DNA of 25,490 bases from a virus: positions 1-25,490 of the IMG/VR virus record IMGVR_UViG_3300009149_000247; one strand, 5' to 3'. The stretch's first letter is position 1. The number at the start of each line of letters is the position of its first letter. The notes beneath the pieces were generated by a model. That model was not told where the DNA came from. It saw nothing but the letters and a program-made list of their open reading frames with translations, and did no database searches. The position numbers and the translations under genes are program-made. Positions 7,197-13,562 of the stretch are shown here, one piece after another.

Positions 7197-7888
7197 TTTA
7201 ATCTAATCCAATAATCAATTTTATCTTTCCATCTGCCAAGTTGCTGTCGTCTGGATAGTTGACCGTTCAGGTGATGCAATACTTTACCGTCGCCAATGTA
7301 TACCCCGCCGTGATTAGGTACAGGGCTTTTAATTCGCATTGAGAATACATCACCAATCTGCAAAGGTTCATCTTTGTCTAACACCCTAAACCCCGCATCC
7401 TCGCAATGATCTACATATAGGTTCTCGCCCTTATCCCACCAGTTATTATTGCGAGGGAAGTCTTTGAGCGTTATGTTTTTTTCTTCTTTATACCAAGCTC
7501 TGACAAGTGAATAGCAATCATTAATACCGTGAAGGAATGATCTGCCTATTAATGGCTCTTGCTCGCCTTCTGGATCTAGCCAGATTACCTCTGATGTATC
7601 GGGTCCATTACATGACAGAATACCCCATGGTAAACCTGTACGTGCTTGCTGTATCATGTCTAACTCTGACGGCTCTTTGCTTCCGTTTGTATGACTATGA
7701 ATGATAGCGTCTATCGTGCCTACCGTAGCATATTCTAATGGGTCTAACCTGAACTGTTTAGTAGGCTCTGGATGTATGTTGGATATAGATATATAATGTC
7801 TATCTATTATAACCCCGCAGGACTCTTCTGGATATCTCTTAATAGCATCCTCTTTAATACAGTGGATAGTCTCGGCTGTCATCTTCAT
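7193..7888 (-). CDS. K: Tail tip protein gpK: JAMM plus NlpC/P60 domains
   Basis: 231 residues with two complete enzymatic domains. Residues 1-110 are a JAB/MPN (JAMM) metalloprotease with Glu21/Glu22 and an exact H64-x-H66-x7-S74-x2-D77 zinc motif. Residues 115-231 are an NlpC/P60 cysteine peptidase with Cys125 (GINDCYSLVRAWY), His193 (NHGGVYIGDG) and a His at 205/206 (VLHHLNG). In lambda-type tails gpK acts in tip assembly, and its NlpC domain may cut peptidoglycan during DNA injection. Both active sites look intact. The gene overlaps gpL and gpI by ATGA in the conserved L-K-I-J order. Confidence 0.92.
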   Translation of the reverse strand: MKMTAETIHCIKEDAIKRYPEESCGVIIDRHYISISNIHPEPTKQFRLDPLEYATVGTIDAIIHSHTNGSKEPSELDMIQQARTGLPWGILSCNGPDTSEVIWLDPEGEQEPLIGRSFLHGINDCYSLVRAWYKEEKNITLKDFPRNNNWWDKGENLYVDHCEDAGFRVLDKDEPLQIGDVFSMRIKSPVPNHGGVYIGDGKVLHHLNGQLSRRQQLGRWKDKIDYWIRLK

Positions 7889-8583
7889 CTATTTTTACCC
7901 GCTCCCGGAAAACCGCCATACGGTAGTGCGCTTGTCCCATATCTCAATATACAATCTGACATACGCTTACCACACACATCTGACTGAGGTAATAGCGTAA
8001 CCTGTCCAGACGCCGTGAAGTATGAAGAGCCTGTATATGGGCATGTAGCCTTAGTGTATACGAACGCTGACCCGCTATATGTTCTATATATCCACGGACA
8101 TGTGTCTCTTAACACCTGTCTGCGAGGCATAAGCCTACCCTCATAGCCTAAGCAGGATACAAGTGACCACTCAATATATACTTTATTATGAGCTATCTTT
8201 TTATTGAATAGGAATATATCTGTGCTAATTACACTGTTAGGGTCTGCCTCTGCTTCTCCGTCTAGGAATTGTTTGAATGTTCTTATGCGAGTTAGAGTAA
8301 CGCCCAGTAAATCGCTTGCTGATATTGCTAAACTACCGATACTGCCCTGCACATCACTGAACGATATAGTAGGCTCTGGGTCTATACCTCCGGCTGATCT
8401 CTCGAGCCCTGATGTCTTTATAACGAAAGGCACATAAGTATCACCGTCGAATAATATCGATGCCCCTTCACCTTGATAGAAGTAGTATATACTTGAACCA
8501 TATACAGTAGCATCTAATTGATATAGCTCAACCACATCTCCCGGTGCATATTTTTGTATCGTTTCTTGGATAGCGTCAGTCAA
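7885..8583 (-). CDS. L: Minor tail protein gpL, probable iron-sulphur protein
   Basis: 232 residues, the usual length for the phage minor tail protein L family. The C-terminal domain keeps the cysteine pattern that in lambda gpL binds an iron-sulphur cluster: Cys162 (DTCPWIYR), Cys181 (ATCPYTG), Cys204 (SDVCGKR) and Cys211 (SDCILRYG), followed by the typical LPYGGFPG ending. An extra Cys144 lies in the linker. The protein joins the tail tube to the tip. The start is TTG at 8583-8581 with GGAGAG about 5 nt upstream. Unlike lambda, it is not adjacent to gpM: about 4.6 kb of accessory genes separate them. Confidence 0.9.
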   Translation of the reverse strand: MTDAIQETIQKYAPGDVVELYQLDATVYGSSIYYFYQGEGASILFDGDTYVPFVIKTSGLERSAGGIDPEPTISFSDVQGSIGSLAISASDLLGVTLTRIRTFKQFLDGEAEADPNSVISTDIFLFNKKIAHNKVYIEWSLVSCLGYEGRLMPRRQVLRDTCPWIYRTYSGSAFVYTKATCPYTGSSYFTASGQVTLLPQSDVCGKRMSDCILRYGTSALPYGGFPGAGKNR

Positions 8584-8599
8584 TGTATCTCTCCGGTCA

Positions 8600-8851
8600 T
8601 TATAACTCCTTACAAGAACCGTTCATCCTGCCTTTAATATAATACAATTCTTTTGAGTTAGTATCTATTTTATTGGCCATAGTCTCTTCATTTTTCTTTC
8701 GGTCTTTTTTGCAGGCTTCGTGATTCTTTTCGATGTCTTTTACCCTATATACCAATACATTATACCCTGCTACGAATCCCACTACCTGACCGAACGCACC
8801 GGCAAGAAATGGAGCCACCCAGGGAGCCGAGTCTTTTATAATATCAATCAT
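8600..8851 (-). CDS. Small membrane protein with cytoplasmic coiled coil, holin-like candidate
   Basis: 83 residues. One long hydrophobic segment at about 9-34 (APWVAPFLAGAFGQVVGFVA, continuing GYNVLVY) is followed by a charged helix of about 48 residues (VKDIEKNHEACKKDRKKNEE, then NKIDTNSKELYYIKG) with coiled-coil character. The layout recalls accessory phage lysis proteins (antiholin or XhlA-like, though XhlA has its membrane helix at the other end). Its site inside the tail operon between a beta-helix protein and gpL is unusual for a holin, and a second holin-like gene lies at 406-675. It overlaps the upstream gene by ATGA. The function is not established from sequence. Confidence 0.55.
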   Translation of the reverse strand: MIDIIKDSAPWVAPFLAGAFGQVVGFVAGYNVLVYRVKDIEKNHEACKKDRKKNEETMANKIDTNSKELYYIKGRMNGSCKEL

Positions 8852-9927
8852 ATCACGCCACCGAAGAAAAACGGGTTTCCTGTGGATGCTAATTCAGGAA
8901 GAACGTCCGTCATACATTTTAGCCAGGGTCTTGTTATTCCTAATCCCGGTACTTCTCTCATAACCCAATCATTGGCAAAGTCGAATCCGGTATAGTTAGC
9001 CTGTACCGCCATTTCCGCTGTGGTTAGTCCTGAACACCCTCCGCCTCCTCCGCCACCTATTGCTGTGGCTAACTTTTCCGAATTAAAATAAGCCCCTGTA
9101 AATGTTGCCATAGAATATCCTGCAAACGCTCCGTAACCAGAGCCCGCTGTTATTGTCCATGTGTTATCTGCATAACAATCATCTTTCTCGTAATTCTCGT
9201 TACCGCCGATACCACCATTTCTTGCATCTGCGGTTGTTGAATTTAAGTTTATAGCACATAGGGAGGCCATTTTAGAACCGTTGGCAGCTAACCATTCGCC
9301 AGCCACCCCTCCAGAATAATAAGCAATCCCGGTGAGATTGAGAGTTCCCATTGTGATTATACTGTGCATAGTTCCGTTTCTGTGGGTATATCCAAAAGCC
9401 AAACCGGCTCTTGCTTTAGATGAATTAACGGTAGCATGAACAAAACAATCCGTAACGTTTCCGTTATCAATACCGCCGAGCCAATAACCGCAGACACCCC
9501 CATACCCCGTCTCCGCTCCTGTGATTGTTCCACCTGAAGTCGTTGCATCTCCAACTCTAATTCCAGATATGTTTGAGCCAGCCCCGTATGCACCGCATAA
9601 TATTCCAGTATAATTGCCGCCAGAAACCGAAGCCCCTGTGAACTTTATATTTTTAGCTGTGCCTTGAAGATAACCGAATAAGCCCCTGTAAGTAGAGGCT
9701 CCTGTAATCGTCAGGTTTTGTATAGTATAATCATCACCATCATAACTGCCTGTAAACGGGCCGCCCGATGGACCTAACGGGGTCCAATTAGCTTCAGAGG
9801 AAAGATCTATATCATTCATTTGCAAAAAATAAGCAGATACAAAATCTTTTACTTCTTTGAGGCGAGCTACAGTATCAACCTGATAAGGAGCTTCAGCTGT
9901 TCCTGATCCTACCCCTGACCATGCCAT
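8848..9927 (-). CDS. GLUG-repeat beta-helix surface protein
   Basis: 359 residues. The N-terminal ~75 residues (GSGTAEAPYQV, LKEVKDFVSAYFLQMNDIDL, WTPLG, PFTGSYDGDDYTIQNLTI) are the standard entry module of GLUG/right-handed beta-helix adhesins. Repeats such as YRGLFGYLQGTAKNI, YTGILCGAYGAGSNI, YGGVCGYWLGG and GAFAGYSMATFTGAYF continue to about 290, ending with an eight-glycine run and a short C-terminal domain. There is no signal peptide or anchor, so in this setting it is probably a virion adhesin or fibre part and not a host surface protein. The stop/start overlap with the 46-residue gene upstream is TAATG, so the two are translationally coupled. Confidence 0.65.
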   Translation of the reverse strand: MAWSGVGSGTAEAPYQVDTVARLKEVKDFVSAYFLQMNDIDLSSEANWTPLGPSGGPFTGSYDGDDYTIQNLTITGASTYRGLFGYLQGTAKNIKFTGASVSGGNYTGILCGAYGAGSNISGIRVGDATTSGGTITGAETGYGGVCGYWLGGIDNGNVTDCFVHATVNSSKARAGLAFGYTHRNGTMHSIITMGTLNLTGIAYYSGGVAGEWLAANGSKMASLCAINLNSTTADARNGGIGGNENYEKDDCYADNTWTITAGSGYGAFAGYSMATFTGAYFNSEKLATAIGGGGGGGCSGLTTAEMAVQANYTGFDFANDWVMREVPGLGITRPWLKCMTDVLPELASTGNPFFFGGVI

Positions 9928-10067
9928 TATGCAATCTCCGCTATGGCTTCTCTGGCAACCGCTATGGCTTCAATTGCTATTGTGATAGCTTCATCTCTTA
10001 TGCACTCATTTGTACATCTGGATTCTATTTCTTCTAACACCATGAGCAATGTTTCTTTTTTTGTCAT
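9927..10067 (-). CDS. 46-residue helical peptide between two tail-surface genes
   Basis: The ATG at 10067-10065 is preceded by GGGGGA a few bases upstream. The ORF encodes MTKKETLLMVLEEIES, a Cys-containing turn (RCTNECIRD), then a regular Ala/Ile/Glu helix (AITIAIEAIAVAREAIAEIA), ending at TAA 9927-9929. The stop overlaps the next ATG as TAATG, and the ribosome site overlaps the stop region of the fibre gene at 10076. Spacing, ribosome site and coupling all support a real gene despite its length. The i/i+4 spacing of Ile and Ala suggests an oligomerising helix, so it may be a chaperone or trimerising partner for a neighbouring fibre. No family is recognised. Confidence 0.65.
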   Translation of the reverse strand: MTKKETLLMVLEEIESRCTNECIRDEAITIAIEAIAVAREAIAEIA

Positions 10068-10075
10068 CTATCCCC

Positions 10076-11614
10076 CTATGCAGGTGTAGCAAATGCCTGT
10101 GCAGGCATAAGATAGTATACACTTCCATCGTAATAGAACACAAGGAAATCTATAGCTGCTGCGGTTGTAGTGGCTACAAAGGCATCACCCCCCGCCGTCT
10201 TATATGCCGGTAATGTTACAAGTCGTGTTCCTGTTCCGTCCTGTATAACTTTAAGCCATAGAGTGCCGATGCCTGGCGTCGGTGCTGTGAATGTAAATGT
10301 ACAGTCGCCTGTCATAGTCACCTTCTGATGGTTACCATTATTCCAATCTATAGTTATGGATGTGCTTGAGTTTCCGTTATCATACTCAATATCAAAAGTA
10401 GCTACCTTGATATCCTGAACATCATGGTTATCCATGTTCTGGTCTGCTGTGGCTGTAGTTTTAGTTATGCCCGTATCAGAATGAACGTGGTCTGCTCTTG
10501 CGTACGTTGTTCCGGTTCCTACTGCTGCGGTTCCGAGTGATGCCGGTGTAGTGCTTGAAGCTGTGTTTGCTGTGGCTCCGTCTGCTACATTCAAATCTGT
10601 TCTAACCTCTGAGTAGCTTCTGCCCTCTAAACCTGTTGCAGTAAGTTTAACATAATCATTATCCGCTGCTCCGGCTCCATCGAATGAGGAAATGTTTCCA
10701 GACCCTATGCCTATTGCCGGACCCTGTTTGATTATCTTGCCAGTGGTTGAATTGAATACAGGCAGACTGTCTGCCGTTGCGCTTGCCGGGCCAACAACGT
10801 CACCCGTGTTTGCTGTGGCTCCGTCTGCTACATTGAGAGCAGACCTTACTTCTGTTGGTGTTTTACCGTCTATTCCTGTTGCCGAGAATACCGCAAAATT
10901 AGTATCAGCTACAGAGGCATCTGTTATCTTAGGAATGTTGTTTACAGCTGTTCCTATAACTGGACCTTGTTTAAGAGTCTTGCCGCCAGTGCCACTGAAA
11001 ATTGGAACAGAATCGGCGATTGCACTTGCCGGGCCTGTTACATCGCCGCCACCGGGAAGGTTAGTCAATTGGCTTCCGTCCACTGCTGGCAGTTTAGAAG
11101 TTCCGTCGAGCTGCACTATATTACTTGCGCCTGTTCCTACTGTTAACCCATCTTTGAGTAGCTTCCCTGTAACGCCATCATACTGAACAAGGGTTCCGTC
11201 CGTTGCGCTTGCCGGGCCAACAACGTCACCGGCTCCAAATCCAGATATAGAATCAGCAACCGCCTTAGATGTTGGTACTGTTGTATCGTCTGCTCCGAGA
11301 GTGGTAACGATTGTCTTGGCTGAATCTTTACCAGTCTTGCCACCAACTCCATCGAATAATACTATCGCTGAATCTGTGCTTGATGCTGGCCCTGAGAAGT
11401 CACCGCCACCTGTTGAGCCTTTGGATACCCATGTGTCTGTAGCTGCATTGAGAACATATAACCCATCATCCTCATTACAGGATACAACTTGCCCTGCATA
11501 TCTGCGAGGTGATGTGAGATATGTAGCCATATTTGCAAGGGTATCGAATACCATGTCAACGTCTATCGCTTCTGCGTTCTGTCTCTGAAATTGAATGGGC
11601 CATAATAACGACAT
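10076..11614 (-). CDS. Repeat-containing tail fibre protein
   Basis: 512 residues. The N-terminal ~65 residues have the layout of fibre attachment modules (RRYAGQVVSCNEDDGLYVLN, then TDTWVSKG). Residues 71-350 hold four imperfect repeats starting GDxxGPAS at 71, 129, 190 and 271, each followed by an 'xFDGxxGKxxKxG' type strand. NVADGATANT occurs at 261 and 342. A histidine-bearing turn (YARADHVHSD, 371-380) is typical of phage fibre shafts. The C-terminal ~110 residues (KVTMTGDCTFTF, GTRLVTLPAYK, AIDFLVFYYDGSVYYL) form a probable beta-sandwich tip. The start is supported by GGGGGA upstream of ATG. It is likely a trimeric receptor-binding or display fibre; the receptor is unknown. Confidence 0.75.
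   Translation of the reverse strand: MSLLWPIQFQRQNAEAIDVDMVFDTLANMATYLTSPRRYAGQVVSCNEDDGLYVLNAATDTWVSKGSTGGGDFSGPASSTDSAIVLFDGVGGKTGKDSAKTIVTTLGADDTTVPTSKAVADSISGFGAGDVVGPASATDGTLVQYDGVTGKLLKDGLTVGTGASNIVQLDGTSKLPAVDGSQLTNLPGGGDVTGPASAIADSVPIFSGTGGKTLKQGPVIGTAVNNIPKITDASVADTNFAVFSATGIDGKTPTEVRSALNVADGATANTGDVVGPASATADSLPVFNSTTGKIIKQGPAIGIGSGNISSFDGAGAADNDYVKLTATGLEGRSYSEVRTDLNVADGATANTASSTTPASLGTAAVGTGTTYARADHVHSDTGITKTTATADQNMDNHDVQDIKVATFDIEYDNGNSSTSITIDWNNGNHQKVTMTGDCTFTFTAPTPGIGTLWLKVIQDGTGTRLVTLPAYKTAGGDAFVATTTAAAIDFLVFYYDGSVYYLMPAQAFATPA
10563..10834 (-). repeat. Direct DNA repeats inside the fibre gene
   Basis: A 29-base stretch at 10563-10591 recurs exactly at 10806-10834, and a 31-base stretch at 10774-10804 recurs exactly at 11200-11230. 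They encode the repeated NVADGATAN and the Gly-Pro-Ala-Ser-Ala-Thr segments. Perfect identity, including silent positions, indicates recent duplication or gene conversion within the gene and offers sites for recombination that would change the number of shaft repeats. Confidence 0.8.
11200..11230 (-). repeat. Second copy of the 31-base direct repeat
   Basis: Identical to 10774-10804 and in the same reading frame. The two copies are 426 bp apart (142 codons), so a crossover between them would delete or add whole shaft repeats without a frameshift. Confidence 0.8.
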
Positions 11615-11622
11615 GATTCCCC

Positions 11623-12795
11623 CTAGATAGTTACTACATATGTAGACACTGCTGAATAAGCCTCTACTGGTTCGTATCTGTATACCTTGTAATTAATACC
11701 TGTATAACTATTAGCACCCTCAACCGATACAGTCGTCTGTGCAAAGTTACTCGTAATATCTGCGCCTAACCCCTCTGTATATGTAACGCTGGAAACATCT
11801 TGAAGAGTTGCTGGATAAGCGAACAATACAGACGTAGAGCCTATCGGTATAGATATAGTAAATGATGTACCGTTAGATGGGTTCAAGGTTGAGCCTGTTA
11901 ATGCTCTGATACCTGATGAAGTAGTACCCGCATCATCTACACCGTAGAACGCTTTACGTCTGCCGGTTATAACTGCATTCTTCGATACTGTATCTGCTGC
12001 ATCTGGTGTGCCATAGTTATCGCCGTTGCTGTCTGTTGGTTGTGGACCCTGCGAGTGTTCGCCTGAGCCTGTGAATGTATTGGTTCCGTCCTCTATAACT
12101 GTGGCTATATCTTTATAGTTAGTCGTGCCTGTAGAGACACTATTAATAATGTATTCAACTATTGGACCGCCTCTATAGTATTGAGTTGTTGTAGGGCTCC
12201 ACACACCGCCTACCAGCTTACCTTTAATCAGCCCCCTGTTATAAGCATAGGTCAATCTCAATGGCGAGCCTGCTGTGTATGTGGTTCCTGATTCCTGACT
12301 AGCAGAACCGGCAGCGGATAAGCCGTATGTTGGCTCTGTAAATGTAGGACTGAATGTAGTTAAAAGTATAGCTTCCATTGTCTCAGTGAACGAAGTACCG
12401 GAAGCAAGAACTTGACCTACTGCAACATTGCCTACTGCAAGCATGGCGGTTACATCACGTTCAAGGTCTGCGTCTCCTGTACCGGCTGGGCCTGTTATAT
12501 CCGCAATGGATATAAGGTCTGTCCATGTTGCATCGCCTACAACGCGCCATTGAATATCTGTTAATCCCGCCTGCATTTCTGGTGCTAGCGATAACTCAAA
12601 TCCGGCTGTCCAGTTTCCGGCAACGCCTTCTCTGAAATAAATCTTAGCTTCATCTGTTGCTAGGTATGAGAATCCTGCATCCTCATCATCATAATCGCCT
12701 ATGTCTGCTATAACGCCGGAAGCATCTGGTCTAAATGATGAACCGCCTGCGCCTTGTGGACCTTGTGAATATACATATATAATCTGGTCTGACAT
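11623..12795 (-). CDS. Probable tail fibre/baseplate structural protein
   Basis: 390 residues, family not recognised. The N-terminus has a short collagen-like GPQGAGG and later GPAGTG (about 100-105), a pattern common where fibres trimerise. Residues about 30-95 (FSYLATDEAKIYFREG, MQAGLTDIQWRVVGDATWTD) look like small beta modules that sit behind such linkers. The C-terminal half is beta-rich and includes AVITGRRKAFYGVDD (272-286) and repeated Ig-like strands to the end. There is no signal peptide or membrane helix. The start overlaps the preceding stop as TAATG. It probably works with the 136-residue protein upstream as part of the accessory adsorption block inserted between gpM and gpL. Confidence 0.55.
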   Translation of the reverse strand: MSDQIIYVYSQGPQGAGGSSFRPDASGVIADIGDYDDEDAGFSYLATDEAKIYFREGVAGNWTAGFELSLAPEMQAGLTDIQWRVVGDATWTDLISIADITGPAGTGDADLERDVTAMLAVGNVAVGQVLASGTSFTETMEAILLTTFSPTFTEPTYGLSAAGSASQESGTTYTAGSPLRLTYAYNRGLIKGKLVGGVWSPTTTQYYRGGPIVEYIINSVSTGTTNYKDIATVIEDGTNTFTGSGEHSQGPQPTDSNGDNYGTPDAADTVSKNAVITGRRKAFYGVDDAGTTSSGIRALTGSTLNPSNGTSFTISIPIGSTSVLFAYPATLQDVSSVTYTEGLGADITSNFAQTTVSVEGANSYTGINYKVYRYEPVEAYSAVSTYVVTI

Positions 12796-13205
12796 TATTC
12801 TGTCTCCTCATCTTCCCAGTCTCTAGTCGCCCACGGTATAGCTTTTAGTGACCCTTCAAGAAAGGGGCGATATTCTTCTGATTCTATTTTGAATATATCA
12901 ATCCTCAATATAACTGGTACGTTACGAGGGCAGAGTGTTTTTGTCTGTGCGCTTGTGAGGTGCAAAGTAAACAGACCCGATTCAGGTGTGTCTAGTGTTA
13001 TGGTTCCTGCTTCTGTGGACAGTGTAAACAAGACATCTGATGATGATACAGAATTTCTTATCTGACATATCATTCCTATCCCAGTTAGATTAACCGCTAC
13101 TTCTTCGCCGGTTGCTCCTGCATAGTGTCCTAATTGTTGGTCCCATTTCTCGCCCTTATAAACTGTCAATTCGACCGGTATATCGACAACCGCGTAATCA
13201 CTCAT
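12795..13205 (-). CDS. Beta-sandwich tail protein, BppU-like N-terminal type
   Basis: 136 residues of a common but poorly characterised phage type. It begins VELTVYKGEKWDQQLGHY, continues with strands MICQIRNSV, GTITLDTPESGLFTLHL, SAQTKTL, and ends with LRIDIFKIESEEYRPFLEGS then LKA. This order is typical of small Ig-like proteins found beside fibre genes and resembles the N-terminal domain of upper-baseplate proteins. The C-terminus is acidic (DWEDEETE). It is likely an adaptor between tail tip and fibres. Start supported by AGGGGAA upstream of the ATG. Confidence 0.55.
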   Translation of the reverse strand: MSDYAVVDIPVELTVYKGEKWDQQLGHYAGATGEEVAVNLTGIGMICQIRNSVSSSDVLFTLSTEAGTITLDTPESGLFTLHLTSAQTKTLCPRNVPVILRIDIFKIESEEYRPFLEGSLKAIPWATRDWEDEETE

Positions 13206-13214
13206 TTGTTCCCC

Positions 13215-13562
13215 TTATGCCTCAAATATTTCTTCTAATAATATAGTTATACTGGCGTGTGTATCTTTCTCTTCTACACGCTGATAGCCTTTACAAATCC
13301 ACTTCTGAGCCGAACTCTTCTTCGGTGCTGTCCAGTCTATTGTCTGGTATCCCCCGCGCTCTTCGAGATATGCTTCGAGAGTGTCCGCATCTGCATTAGT
13401 CAGCCACTTATATGCTAGGCTCCACGTAGCCCTGACAGCGTTTAAACCGTCACCGGCTCGCTGAGTATATCCATCACCGAATCCAGACTCTAATGTTCTG
13501 AATGTAGAGCTCTTCTGAGTTCCTATCGGTGTGCCTCTAGTTAATGTTGGAAATGCACTCAT
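13215..13562 (-). CDS. M: Minor tail protein gpM
   Basis: 115 residues, the usual size of the lambda gpM family (Phage_min_tail). Recognisable segments are ESGFGDGYTQRAGDGLNA, RATWSLAYKWLTNADADTLE, YLEERGGYQTIDWTAP and KWICKGYQR, with a final ILLEEIFE. gpM joins the tail shaft to the tip during assembly. It follows the tape measure gene with an ATGA overlap, as in lambda. gpL, normally next, has been separated from it by the accessory block. Confidence 0.88.
   Translation of the reverse strand: MSAFPTLTRGTPIGTQKSSTFRTLESGFGDGYTQRAGDGLNAVRATWSLAYKWLTNADADTLEAYLEERGGYQTIDWTAPKKSSAQKWICKGYQRVEEKDTHASITILLEEIFEA

Noticed and set aside
10692-11186. Plus-strand ORF of 164 codons opposite the fibre gene
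   Set aside because: It mirrors the fibre repeats (Pro/Val/Leu/Ser-rich periodic shadow) and lacks a ribosome site.
10563-11230. CRISPR array
   Set aside because: The repeats are only paired, lie in a reading frame, are unevenly spaced and encode protein repeats.
8848-12795. Diversity-generating retroelement acting on a fibre gene
   Set aside because: No reverse transcriptase, no template-like near-repeat with adenine-specific differences, and no C-type-lectin-like C-terminus is visible in the window.
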